Source of the DNA: an uncultured Bacilli bacterium
GTDB taxonomy: Bacteria; Bacillota_I; Bacilli_A; RF39; UBA660
Direction of reading: 5' to 3'
DNA length: 20,697 nt
NCBI GenBank assembly: GCA_947632355.1
Contig: CANROY010000016.1
Span: 1-20,697, forward strand
The notes beneath the pieces were generated by a model. The model was not told the DNA's origin, did not search any database, and saw only the letters and a list, made by a program, of their open reading frames with translations. Shown here piece after piece: positions 13,068 through 20,632 of this stretch; positions within the stretch are counted from its first letter, which is position 1, and every line of letters begins with the position of its first letter. The position numbers and the translations under genes are program-made.

Positions 13068-14612
13068 ATGGAAAAAAAGTATGATTGCATTATTATTGGA
13101 GCAGGAAATGCCGGTTTAGTAGCAGGTTTAGAACTTGCTAAAAATAATAAAAAAGTTTTGATACTAGAAAAGGAAAATGCTCCAGGTGGGGTTGCCACAA
13201 GTTTTAAAAGAGGACGTTTTGAGTTTGATGCTTCCCTGCACGCCCTAGGTTCTTTTGGAAATAAGGAGCATCCCGGAGAAGTTTATGAATTGTTTAAAAA
13301 ATTAGGAATTGTAGATAAAATTGGATTTGTCACCATTCCGGAAGCCTTTCACGTATACTCTATGAATGATAATGCCAACTATAAACTACCTTTTGGTATC
13401 ATCGAATTTATGGAACAAATGGAACAATATGTCCCAGGAAGTTATGATGCTTTAAAAAAGTTTTTTGTCCTTGCCGAAGAATCAAAAGAAGCCTTATCGT
13501 ATATTGAAGAAAAAAAAGGGAATGCCGATATGGCGTATTTAAAAAAGAACTATCCGGATTTTTTAAAAGTTTCTACTCATACCGTTGATAAAGTCTTTGA
13601 TGCGATTGGAATGCCTAAAAAAGCCCAAGAAATATTAGAAACCTATTGGGTTTTCTTAGGAAGTCCTGCTTCTAAAGTAAGTTTTGTTCATTTTGCTACC
13701 CTTGCTTTTTCTTATATTGCTCATGGTGCTCAACTTCCCCTTAAAAAAAGTTATGAAATAAGTGTTGTCTTAGCAGAAGAAATAGAACGTTTAGGAGGAA
13801 AAGTAAAGTATGCTTCTTGTGTAAAAGAAATTTTATTTAAAGAGAAAAAAATAGCAGGTGTCCTCCTTGATAACGGTGCTATTTACGAAAGTGAACACGT
13901 GATTGCCAATCTTTCTCCAACAAGTGTATATGGTTCTTTAATACCAAACCAAATGGTACCAAAAGATGCCTTAAAATTAACCAATTCTAGAGTTTTAGGA
14001 GCACGTGGTTTTTCTATCTTTTTAGGTTTAAACCAAAGTGCTAAAGATTTAGGTTTAAAGGACTATAGTTACTATATTCTAGAAAACTTAGATAGTAATA
14101 AGGAAGCTCAAAACCGTAGATCCATTAAAAATAGTAGTAGTGCCGTCTATGTACTTAATAACGTAATCCCTTCTTGTTCTCCAAAAGGAACCACGATTCT
14201 AGAAATGTCTAGTTTCTTTATGGATGATGTGTTTTCTAAAAATGTAACGGAAAAGAATTATTTTGATATGAAAAGTAAGATTGCTCTTAATATGATTAAT
14301 GCATTTGAACGTACAACAGGGATTGTGATAAAACCTTATATTGAAGAAATAGAAATTGCAACACCTGTAACGTATGCAAGGTATACAGGACACCCAGATG
14401 GCGTGATTTATGGGTATAAAGGAACGGGCATGGATAACTTACTTCCACGACTTCTTTCGATTGAAAGTGAAAACTTTATTCCCAATTTAAGACTATGTGG
14501 TGGATTTGATGTGAAACTAGCAGGATTTAGTGCTACTTATTTATCAGGAGATTTAAGTGCAAGACTTACTTTACAAGATATGATAGAAGAAGGTGAAGAA
14601 GAATGGAATTAA
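13068..14612 (+). CDS. Phytoene desaturase-like (CrtI-type) FAD oxidoreductase
   Basis: This is a 514-residue flavoprotein with an N-terminal Rossmann FAD site GAGNAG (11-16) and an acidic ribose-binding residue Glu34 followed by PGG (39-41). The CrtI-type segment GRFEFDASLHALGSFG comes next. Near the C-terminus, RLCGGFDVKLAGFSATYLSGDLSARL is the usual second FAD-contact motif of carotenoid desaturases and retinol saturases. It therefore probably oxidises or reduces a lipid-like or isoprenoid substrate, which the sequence does not identify. No carotenoid synthesis genes are nearby. It overlaps the next gene by 10 bases. That gene encodes a reductase-ferredoxin fusion, so this enzyme may receive electrons from NAD(P)H rather than act as a desaturase. 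The ribosome binding site is GAGAGGG, 6 bases before the start. Confidence 0.85.
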   Translation: MEKKYDCIIIGAGNAGLVAGLELAKNNKKVLILEKENAPGGVATSFKRGRFEFDASLHALGSFGNKEHPGEVYELFKKLGIVDKIGFVTIPEAFHVYSMNDNANYKLPFGIIEFMEQMEQYVPGSYDALKKFFVLAEESKEALSYIEEKKGNADMAYLKKNYPDFLKVSTHTVDKVFDAIGMPKKAQEILETYWVFLGSPASKVSFVHFATLAFSYIAHGAQLPLKKSYEISVVLAEEIERLGGKVKYASCVKEILFKEKKIAGVLLDNGAIYESEHVIANLSPTSVYGSLIPNQMVPKDALKLTNSRVLGARGFSIFLGLNQSAKDLGLKDYSYYILENLDSNKEAQNRRSIKNSSSAVYVLNNVIPSCSPKGTTILEMSSFFMDDVFSKNVTEKNYFDMKSKIALNMINAFERTTGIVIKPYIEEIEIATPVTYARYTGHPDGVIYGYKGTGMDNLLPRLLSIESENFIPNLRLCGGFDVKLAGFSATYLSGDLSARLTLQDMIEEGEEEWN

Positions 14613-15766
14613 ATTTAAAAGGGTTAGGAAAAAAGGATATGGCAGCTTTTAAAGAACTTCCTAAAAACCGTGAAAAAATTATTCATAGTTCTTCTAGTAG
14701 TCCTATTCGTACGGATTATGTAGCAAATGAAATAGGTGCTCTTTTACATCCAACTGTTCAACACGTAAAAGTTGTAGATATCATAGAAGAAAATAAAAAT
14801 ACCAAGACGTTTGTACTAGGACCCAATATTGATGCCGGAACTAAAAAACTTGCTTATTTTCGTCCAGGACAATACATTAGTATCGAAGTACCTATAGAAA
14901 GTGGCCTTTATAGAAGACCTTATACCATTAGTTGTAGTCCTAAAAATGTATTTGATAATCTCTATACGATTACAGTACAAAGAAAACCAAGAGGAATCGT
15001 TTCTAATTATTTTTTAGATAGTGTGGAAGTCGATGATACGTTTACGATTAGTGGACCAATGGGAAATTTCTATTATGAACCTTTAAGGGATGCTAGAAAC
15101 GTGATTGCTTTAGTAAATGGTAGGGGAATTACTTCCATTCTTTCTATGGCTGAAGCGATTAAAGATGGTATTTTGGATTTTAAATTGACGATTCTTTATA
15201 GTGCTAGAGCAGAAAGAGATCTTTTATTTAAACAAGAGTTAGAAGAGATTTCTCGTAAAAATAACTTAATCCATATTGAGTATATTTTGAGTGATGAAGA
15301 TAAGGAAGAATACTATTATGGTCATTTATCAAAAGAAATAATAGAGCCTTTTTTAGAACCGGAGACTAGTTTTTTCGTAAGTGGTACTAATGCATTTTTA
15401 GAAAGTACCAATGCAGTTTTAAAAGAATTTAACCTACCAAATAAATATATTCGCCATGATGCTTTCTTTGGTAAAGTGGATTTATTTGGAAATGACCCTT
15501 ATACCGTTACGGTTATTACAAGTGAAAAAGAATATACGCTTACGTGTCATCACACCGAAACCTTATTAAGTGCAATGGAAAAAGAAGGAATCCCAACCAA
15601 TAGTCGTTGCCAAGTGGGGGAATGTGGTTTTTGTCGTAGTAAATTAAAAAGTGGAATGGTAAGAACGATTGATGGTGTTTTAAGAAAAGCTGATGAAGAA
15701 AACGAATTTATTCATCCTTGTGTTGCTTTTCCGGAAAGCGATGTTGTCCTAGAACTACCATTTTAG
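14603..15766 (+). CDS. FNR-type reductase fused to C-terminal plant-type [2Fe-2S] ferredoxin
   Basis: This is an electron-transfer protein of 387 residues. Residues 1-50 are a family-specific leader. An FAD-binding barrel follows, with FRPGQYISIEV and the flavin motif RRPYTIS. The NAD(P)-binding domain has ALVNGRGITSILSMAEA and FVSGTNAFLESTNAVL. The C-terminal ferredoxin has Cys336, Cys341, Cys344 and Cys373 (CX4CX2CX28C), a complete plant-type cluster site. This is the architecture of oxygenase or hydroxylase reductases. Here it is translationally coupled to a CrtI-like flavoenzyme (10-base overlap), which suggests it supplies that enzyme with single electrons from NAD(P)H. A ribosome binding site GAAGGTGAAG lies inside the upstream gene. 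No terminator is evident before the next promoter. Confidence 0.87.
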   Translation: MELNLKGLGKKDMAAFKELPKNREKIIHSSSSSPIRTDYVANEIGALLHPTVQHVKVVDIIEENKNTKTFVLGPNIDAGTKKLAYFRPGQYISIEVPIESGLYRRPYTISCSPKNVFDNLYTITVQRKPRGIVSNYFLDSVEVDDTFTISGPMGNFYYEPLRDARNVIALVNGRGITSILSMAEAIKDGILDFKLTILYSARAERDLLFKQELEEISRKNNLIHIEYILSDEDKEEYYYGHLSKEIIEPFLEPETSFFVSGTNAFLESTNAVLKEFNLPNKYIRHDAFFGKVDLFGNDPYTVTVITSEKEYTLTCHHTETLLSAMEKEGIPTNSRCQVGECGFCRSKLKSGMVRTIDGVLRKADEENEFIHPCVAFPESDVVLELPF

Positions 15767-15777
15767 TGAATTTATGC

Positions 15778-15807
15778 TTGACAAAAGCATAGAATATACT
15801 ATATAAT
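15778..15807 (+). promoter_or_regulatory. Promoter of the infC-rpmI-rplT operon
   Basis: TTGACA (15778-15783), 18 bases, TATAAT (15802-15807): both boxes match the consensus, as expected for a translation operon. Confidence 0.85.
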
Positions 15808-15813
15808 TTGATT

Positions 15814-15939
15814 GTTACAAAAAAAGGAAAGAGATTTTAGATCCACCTGATTACGAACTAGTAATAGGTAAAAAGCCATAAAATAATAAAAATTATGCTT
15901 TTTTAGGTGGATACAAAGTATCTACCTTTTATAATGTAT
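15814..15939 (+). promoter_or_regulatory. L20-type ribosomal protein leader (transcription attenuator)
   Basis: The leader can fold in two exclusive ways. ATCCACCT (15841-15848) pairs perfectly with AGGTGGAT (15905-15912), enclosing an inner helix AAAAGC(C)ATAA with TTATGCTTTT. Alternatively, AGGTGGATAC pairs with GTATCTACCT (about 15905-15927) and is followed by TTTTAT, forming a terminator. This terminator/antiterminator switch before infC is the pattern of the L20 leader of Bacilli, in which ribosomal protein L20 binds the leader and promotes termination. Identification rests on position and pairing; I could not compare it with a covariance model. Confidence 0.75.
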
Positions 15940-15953
15940 GGAGGTGCATTTCT

Positions 15954-16478
15954 ATAGCAAATGATAAAAACGAATTACCAATTAATGAACAAATACGAGT
16001 AGAAGAATTAATGGTAATTGGACCAAATGGTGAACAAATGGGTATAAAAAAGTTAGATGATGCTTTAACACTTGCCAATTACGCTGGACTTGATTTAGTG
16101 TTAATGAATGCAGGAGCAACTCCTGCTGTTGCTAAAATTATGGACTACAACAAGTTTAAATATGAAAAACAAAAGAAACTAAAAGAAGCCCAAAAAAAGC
16201 AAAGAGAAACGAATAAAGAAGTGAAAGAGTATCGTTTATCTGTAACGATTGATGTTCATGACTTTGAAACTCGTACGAAAAATGCCCAAGGTTATTTAGA
16301 AAAAGGACATAAAATTAAAGGATTAATTCGTTTTAAAGGAAGACAAATGGCTCATACTGAACTTGGGCGTGATGTTTTACTAAAATTTGCTTCGGCATTA
16401 AGTGATTATGCTGATATTGAGTCTGAACCAAAATTAGAAGGACGAAGTATGTATATCATTTTAGCACCTAAAAAATAA
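15954..16478 (+). CDS. infC: Translation initiation factor IF-3, AUA start
   Basis: IF-3 binds the 30S subunit, prevents premature 50S joining and proofreads the initiator tRNA and start codon. The protein has the typical N-terminal signature INEQIRVEELMVIGPNGEQMGIKK, a Lys-rich linker (KFKYEKQKKLKEAQKKQRE) and the C-terminal domain (EYRLSVTIDVHDFETR...GHKIKGLIRFKGRQMAH). The first ATG of the frame (16011) would remove about 19 conserved residues. The frame is open upstream to an AUA at 15954, which lies 9 bases after GGAGG (15940-15944). An AUU at 15948 is too close to the binding site. Start at AUA gives 174 residues, the normal length. Rare starts (AUU in Escherichia coli and B. subtilis) allow IF-3 to repress its own synthesis, so AUA probably does so here. 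Confidence 0.93.
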   Translation: MANDKNELPINEQIRVEELMVIGPNGEQMGIKKLDDALTLANYAGLDLVLMNAGATPAVAKIMDYNKFKYEKQKKLKEAQKKQRETNKEVKEYRLSVTIDVHDFETRTKNAQGYLEKGHKIKGLIRFKGRQMAHTELGRDVLLKFASALSDYADIESEPKLEGRSMYIILAPKK

Positions 16479-16499
16479 AGAGAAAGAAGGATTGTTATT

Positions 16500-16697
16500 A
16501 TGGCAAAAGGACCAAAACAAAAAACGCATAAAGCAAGTAGCAAAGTATTTAAAAAACGTGCTAATGGAACCTTATCTTATAAGAAAAGTGGAGGTAACCA
16601 CAAAACAAGTAAAGATACAGCAAAACAAGTTAGACAAAGAAGAAATAAAGGAACATTAAGTAAAGGAGATACTGACAGAATTAAGTCAGTTATCTAG
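16500..16697 (+). CDS. rpmI: 50S ribosomal protein L35
   Basis: This is a small basic protein of 65 residues with the L35 layout: KQKTHKASSKVFKKRANGTLSYKKSGGNHKTSKDT, followed by the Arg/Lys-rich tail QVRQRRNKGTLSKGDTDRIKSVI. It is part of the 50S subunit. It sits between infC (21-base gap) and rplT (15-base gap) as in nearly all bacteria, with ribosome binding site AGAAGGA before ATG 16500. Length is normal. Confidence 0.96.
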   Translation: MAKGPKQKTHKASSKVFKKRANGTLSYKKSGGNHKTSKDTAKQVRQRRNKGTLSKGDTDRIKSVI

Positions 16698-16712
16698 TAA
16701 GGAGGTTTAGAA

Positions 16713-17270
16713 ATGACAAGAGTTAAAGGTGGAACTGTTTCTAAAAACAGAAGAAGAAAAGTATTAAAACAAGCCAAAGGATACTTTGGAAGTAAACATA
16801 GACTTTATAAAACAGCACAAGAACAAGTTTTCCATAGTGAAGTATATGCATATCGTGATAGAAGAGCTAATAAAAGAAATTTCAGAAAATTATGGATTAC
16901 AAGAATTAATGCTGGATGTAGAGAAAATGATATCAGTTATTCTAAATTTATTAATGGTTTAAATATTGCTGGTATTGAAATTAATAGAAAAATGCTTTCT
17001 GAACTTGCTATTGATGACGCTGCATCATTTACTAAATTAGTTAATGTTGCAAAAGATGCTTTAAAAAGTGGTAAGAAACCAGTAGAGAAAAAAGTAGAAG
17101 AAAAGGTTCAAGAAAAAGTAGTAGAAAAAGCTGAAAAACCTGCTAAAAAAGAAGAAAAGAAAGATTATAGTACAATGACTTTAGCAGAATTAAAGGCTGT
17201 AGCAAAAGAACAAGGTGTTAAAGGTTATTCTACTATGAAAAAAGATGAATTAATTAGTAATCTAAAATAA
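16713..17270 (+). CDS. rplT: 50S ribosomal protein L20 with C-terminal Rho_N/SAP-like extension
   Basis: L20 is an early 23S rRNA-binding assembly protein and the likely repressor of this operon. Residues 1-118 are a complete L20: MTRVKGGTVSKNRRRK, the long basic helix GYFGSKHRLYKTAQEQVFHS and the RANKRNFRKLWITRINAG segment. The usual protein ends there. This one continues with a Lys/Glu/Val-rich linker (120-150, repeats like EKKVEEKVQEKVVEK) and a small helical domain (152-185: TMTLAELKAVAKEQGVKGY then KKDELISNLK). The latter resembles the Rho N-terminal/SAP nucleic-acid-binding helix-extended-loop-helix. The extension is in frame and followed by a terminator, so it is not read-through. The ribosome binding site is AAGGAGG, 9 bases before the start. 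Confidence 0.93.
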   Translation: MTRVKGGTVSKNRRRKVLKQAKGYFGSKHRLYKTAQEQVFHSEVYAYRDRRANKRNFRKLWITRINAGCRENDISYSKFINGLNIAGIEINRKMLSELAIDDAASFTKLVNVAKDALKSGKKPVEKKVEEKVQEKVVEKAEKPAKKEEKKDYSTMTLAELKAVAKEQGVKGYSTMKKDELISNLK

Positions 17271-17291
17271 GTACTCGAAAGAGTATTTTTT
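17270..17291 (+). terminator. Terminator of the infC-rpmI-rplT operon
   Basis: GTACTC-GAAA-GAGTAT (17271-17286, one G-U pair) runs straight into a T8 tract. Confidence 0.8.
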
Positions 17292-17319
17292 TTGACTTAT
17301 AAACAAAAAATGGTATAAT
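17292..17319 (+). promoter_or_regulatory. Promoter of the AAA+ ATPase gene
   Basis: TTGACT (17292-17297), 16 bases, TATAAT (17314-17319), immediately after the rplT terminator. Confidence 0.7.
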
Positions 17320-17346
17320 AAAAATACTTTTTTTGAGGTGGTACGA

Positions 17347-18684
17347 ATGTTTAATAAACTAAAGAGATATTCGATTAAGGACATGTATGTTGTGCATGTT
17401 GGAAATTTAATGGAACAAAGGTCTGTTGATAAATTTATTCCTCATTTTTTAACGATTGCTTATTATCATAATAGCATATATACTGAAGATCGATGCTATA
17501 AAGATATATTTTCTGATTCTTCGTATTTGCTTTTTGGTAATCGTAAAATACAGGATCGCCAACAATGTTGTAATCAGCCCATCCCTATTTTAAATATTTT
17601 AAGGGAATATTCTTCTTTAGAAGAAATAAAAGAAATTGAATTAAGGGCATTACAAACAAGTTTTATGACAAGAAAAGATATGATAAAACTTTATTCTATA
17701 TTAAATAATAATCATAAAGAGGAAGAATTGCCTAAAAAAGAACCTCAAAATACGAATGCACCAACTCCATCTTCTAATCCAAAACAAACAATAGCCAAGA
17801 AAATGAATGATAAAGTCTATGAAACAGAGCCTATTATCGGTAGAGAAGAAGAGTTAAAGCAACTCATATTAGTTTTAGCAAGTCAAAAGAAGTCTCCTCT
17901 TTTAGTAGGACCAAGTGGTGTTGGAAAAACGGCTTTAGTAGAAGAATTAGTCTATAAAATACAAAAAAACTTAGTTCCGAAATTTTTAAAAAATAAATCT
18001 ATTATTGAACTAAAAGTTTCTTCTGTTGTAGCAGGAACTCGTTATCGAGGAGATTTTGAAGAAAAATTAATGCAAACACTTGAGCAAGCAAAAAAACAAG
18101 ATGCCATTTTATTTATTGATGAAATCCATACGATTTATGGAGCAGGAGCAAGTGGTAATAGTGATTTGGATATGGTAGAAATGTTAAAACAAGAAATTGA
18201 TAGAGAAAATTTACGTGTTATAGGTACAACTACAGAAGAAGAATATCACATCTATTTTAGTCAAGATACTTTAAAAAGAAGATTTCAATTAGTAGAAGTA
18301 AAAGAACCAAATGAAGAGTTATTATCAAAAATCATCGATAAAGTATTTAGAGATTATGAAGCTCAAGATAAAATCTCTTTAGAACCATTGCAAGATGATT
18401 TATCGAGCATTATTTCTCTTTTAATAGAAGCGACTAGAAATGAATGCCGTCAATATAATGACCCTACTCATAATCCAGATTTAATTATTGATATGATTGA
18501 TATGGCATTTGCTAATGCCAAAGTACAAAATCAAAGTGAATTAACGATAGAGGATATTATTTGTGGTGTCCAAGGATGTTCTAGAATTTATGATAGCGTT
18601 GTAGAAAGAACAATTGCCTCTTTAAAAAATTTAAAACCTGTTACAAGAACATTAAGTCAAAAGGTTGTTTCTTTTAAAAATTAA
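17347..18684 (+). CDS. Single-AAA+ ATPase related to ClpA/ClpB first ATPase domain
   Basis: This is a protein of 445 residues. Residues 1-120 match no Clp N-domain that I recognise. A polar Pro/Asn/Thr-rich linker (about 120-160) follows. The ClpA/B/C-type first AAA+ module comes next: IIGREEELKQLI, Walker A GPSGVGKT (188-195), the pore-loop region GTRYRGDFEEKL, Walker B LFIDEIHTIYGAG (Asp258, Glu259), sensor-1 IGTTTEEEY and the arginine-finger region DTLKRRFQ. The second ATPase domain, the middle domain and any ClpP-binding loop are absent, so it is not a ClpB or ClpC. It could be a remodelling ATPase with a specialised adaptor. GTG 17338 overlaps the binding site GAGGTGG, so ATG 17347 is preferred. 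It has its own promoter. Confidence 0.82.
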   Translation: MFNKLKRYSIKDMYVVHVGNLMEQRSVDKFIPHFLTIAYYHNSIYTEDRCYKDIFSDSSYLLFGNRKIQDRQQCCNQPIPILNILREYSSLEEIKEIELRALQTSFMTRKDMIKLYSILNNNHKEEELPKKEPQNTNAPTPSSNPKQTIAKKMNDKVYETEPIIGREEELKQLILVLASQKKSPLLVGPSGVGKTALVEELVYKIQKNLVPKFLKNKSIIELKVSSVVAGTRYRGDFEEKLMQTLEQAKKQDAILFIDEIHTIYGAGASGNSDLDMVEMLKQEIDRENLRVIGTTTEEEYHIYFSQDTLKRRFQLVEVKEPNEELLSKIIDKVFRDYEAQDKISLEPLQDDLSSIISLLIEATRNECRQYNDPTHNPDLIIDMIDMAFANAKVQNQSELTIEDIICGVQGCSRIYDSVVERTIASLKNLKPVTRTLSQKVVSFKN

Positions 18685-18689
18685 GTTTT

Positions 18690-18719
18690 TTTGATAAATG
18701 ACAGATTTTTTTAGTATAA
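18690..18719 (+). promoter_or_regulatory. Promoter and leader hairpin of a small gene
   Basis: TTGATA (about 18690-18695), 18 bases, TATAAT (about 18714-18719). The leader that follows contains AAGGG-TAAA-CCCTT (about 18736-18749), a short hairpin without a T tract. Confidence 0.55.
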
Positions 18720-18777
18720 TAGGCAATGTTTTAAAAAGGGTAAACCCTTAAAAGATGAAATAGAACCAGAAGAGTGC

Positions 18778-19071
18778 ATGGATTTTATCAATAGTTATGC
18801 AAAATTTTCAAGAATTCAAAAAGATATTGTTTATTATCAATTTTTAAATCAATTTCGTATAGATGAATTTAAATCTTTAAGTGTTGATGAACGAGTAAAA
18901 AAAGTTTTAACAACTAAAGATAGTATTTCTTTGTCTTTAAATGAAATTTATTATATCTTAGATTTTGAAAATGGACTGTTGAAAGAGTATACATACTTAG
19001 AAGAGAATAATTTATGGGTTTATAATGGTAATCGTGAAGTATTAAAACAATTAAAAAAATCAAGTCGTTAG
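18778..19071 (+). CDS. Small protein of unknown function
   Basis: This is a 97-residue soluble protein, starting MDFINSYAKFSRIQKDIVYYQF, rich in Tyr, Leu and charged residues. It is probably mostly helical, and no family is recognised. The ribosome binding site is poor (AGAAGAG, 2 bases before ATG 18778), so translation may be weak or the start uncertain. It has a promoter and a leader hairpin, and it ends inside the hairpin shared with the convergent carboxypeptidase gene; the two reading frames overlap by 4 bases. The stop codon is part of the terminator loop. Confidence 0.6.
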   Translation: MDFINSYAKFSRIQKDIVYYQFLNQFRIDEFKSLSVDERVKKVLTTKDSISLSLNEIYYILDFENGLLKEYTYLEENNLWVYNGNREVLKQLKKSSR

Positions 19072-19080
19072 GCTTGATTT
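19057..19080. terminator. Shared bidirectional terminator
   Basis: AAATCAAG (19057-19064) and CTTGATTT (19073-19080) form an 8-bp stem. T runs follow on both strands, longer on the minus strand (seven T), so it serves both convergent genes. Confidence 0.75.
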
Positions 19081-20030
19081 TCGATGTAATAAGCATAGTA
19101 TTCATCAAAAGTAATTCCTTCGTTATGCATTCTTCTAGCAACTTCTTCTCCAACATATCTCCAATGCCATGCCTCAGCACTATAACCAGTTAAATATTCT
19201 TTATCTTCTGGATAACGTTCAATAAATCCATATTGATAAGCATTTTCTTTTAACCAAGTATAAGCAGGGGAATCTTTAAACGTAGCTGTTGATTGATTTC
19301 CTTTTTCAAATACATCGATAGATAATCCAGTTTGATGTTCAGAGTGCCCAGGTCTTGCTGCTACTTTATCGGCTTCTTTTTGACCTAAACTTGCTTTTTT
19401 AGAACTATACACATCTTCTTGTTCTTGATAATCACGATAACTTGAATTGACAATTAAAGTAAATCCAGCTTCATTTGCAGCATTCCACATAGAAACATAG
19501 GCATCATTGGCTTCCTTAGAAATACGATTTCCATCGTAGGAATAACGAATACTGATATCTTCGATTTCTATTGGTTCAAAGTCTTCTGGAAGGGTATAGT
19601 ACTTATTTACATTGATTAAGATACCTAAAGAAGTATCGGTTGGAATATCGTGTTCATAATATTTATAATCACAATTGACATTGACAACAGCAACAACATC
19701 TTTTACGCTTTTATCTTTATTTTTATTTGCATAGTCTAAATAACGAGATAAGTTTTTATTGATATAGTACTTCTCTTGAATCAGTTCTAAGATATAGGAA
19801 TTCTTTTCTATAGTAAGTAGATTTTCGAAATCGGTATCTTCTTTATAAAAGTCTACTAATTTCTTGGCTTCTTCTAGTGTATAGCCGTGTTCTGTTAATT
19901 TGTATTCATATGTTTGTTTGTATTTGTATTCTTGGTAATACTTCATTCCAAAATAACCACCAACGAGTAAGAGTATAAGAATAAAGATTCCTATCGAATA
20001 CACTTTCTTTTTTAGTTTTCTTTTTGCCAT
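19068..20030 (-). CDS. VanY-type D,D-carboxypeptidase (M15B), membrane anchored
   Basis: This is a zinc metallopeptidase of 320 residues that removes terminal D-Ala (or related residues) from peptidoglycan precursors or side chains. The N-terminus is basic (AKRKLKKK) and followed by one membrane helix (about 12-31), so the enzyme is outside the cell. A 130-residue spacer region follows, then the M15 core. It has SSYRDYQEQEDVY, the zinc site SEHQTGLSID (His232, Asp239) and EAWHWRYVG (catalytic Glu286, zinc His289). All key residues are present. There is no vanS/vanR or other van gene nearby, so this is probably housekeeping wall trimming rather than glycopeptide resistance. The start at 20030 has AGGAAGTGG upstream on the minus strand. 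Confidence 0.9.
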   Translation of the reverse strand: MAKRKLKKKVYSIGIFILILLLVGGYFGMKYYQEYKYKQTYEYKLTEHGYTLEEAKKLVDFYKEDTDFENLLTIEKNSYILELIQEKYYINKNLSRYLDYANKNKDKSVKDVVAVVNVNCDYKYYEHDIPTDTSLGILINVNKYYTLPEDFEPIEIEDISIRYSYDGNRISKEANDAYVSMWNAANEAGFTLIVNSSYRDYQEQEDVYSSKKASLGQKEADKVAARPGHSEHQTGLSIDVFEKGNQSTATFKDSPAYTWLKENAYQYGFIERYPEDKEYLTGYSAEAWHWRYVGEEVARRMHNEGITFDEYYAYYIENQA

Positions 20031-20108
20031 TTTTTACCACTTCCTATTTTTATTTATCATTTTTATTATAGCACATATTTTTCTATTTATTTTATAAGAA
20101 TGAAAGAC

Positions 20109-20137
20109 TTTACAAATAGGTTTACTTGTAGTATGAT
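20109..20137 (+). promoter_or_regulatory. Promoter of the last gene
   Basis: TTTACA (20109-20114), 17 bases, TATGAT (20132-20137), followed by the ribosome binding site AGGAGG (20152-20157). Confidence 0.7.
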
Positions 20138-20164
20138 GTTTATATGATAGTAGGAGGTTAAAGG

Positions 20165-20524
20165 ATGAGCAATAATAAATTAGTACTAGAAATGTGTCCT
20201 AATTTCTATCGTATTATAAATTACGAATATTTTGAAGAAGATGTTGTTACCGAAAAATTAATTAAGATATATGAAGATTTTATTTTTAAAGCAAATCTTC
20301 AAAATGATGAAGAAGCAAAGGCTGTTAAAAGAATTGATTATGTTTTAGGAAAATACATCGATGATAATTTGTTTAGAAGAAAAATGCAAAAAGAAATCTA
20401 TAATGTTCGAGTTTCTAATTCTTATAAGAATAAACTTCTTGCTATTGTTGAAAATATTATTGCTATTTTTAACCATTATGAAGAAGATACAACAAGATGT
20501 ATTTATATTGCAAAATGGATTTAA
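20165..20524 (+). CDS. Small protein of unknown function
   Basis: This is a 119-residue soluble protein that I do not recognise. It begins MSNNKLVLEMCPNFYRIINYEYF and is predicted to be mostly helical, with a mix of Lys, Glu, Asp and Ile residues and no signal peptide or membrane segment. A perfect AGGAGG lies 7 bases before ATG 20165, and a good promoter precedes it, so it is probably well expressed. It is alone in its transcript, diverges from the VanY-type gene and ends about 65 bases before a strong terminator. The last residues (CIYIAKWI) are hydrophobic. Confidence 0.75.
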   Translation: MSNNKLVLEMCPNFYRIINYEYFEEDVVTEKLIKIYEDFIFKANLQNDEEAKAVKRIDYVLGKYIDDNLFRRKMQKEIYNVRVSNSYKNKLLAIVENIIAIFNHYEEDTTRCIYIAKWI

Positions 20525-20589
20525 AAGACTAGAAAAATTATTAATAAATCTTTACATTTATAAAATGGTGTGTTATTTTTAATCTATAA

Positions 20590-20629
20590 CCAAACCCCAA
20601 AAAGAAAAATTATTTCTTTTGGGGTTTTT
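20590..20629 (+). terminator. Strong intrinsic terminator
   Basis: AAACCCCAAAAAGAAA pairs with TTTCTTTTGGGGTTT with one bulged A and a five-base loop, followed by TTTTTG. It lies 65 bases after the last gene and 3 bases before the group II intron. Confidence 0.88.
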
Positions 20630-20632
20630 GTT

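Noticed and set aside
16011..16013. ATG 16011 as infC start
   Set aside because: It would delete the conserved INEQIRVEE N-terminus and has no nearby Shine-Dalgarno; AUA 15954 has both.
19068..20030. Glycopeptide resistance gene cluster
   Set aside because: The VanY-type enzyme is alone, with no vanH, vanA/B, vanX, vanR or vanS in the window.
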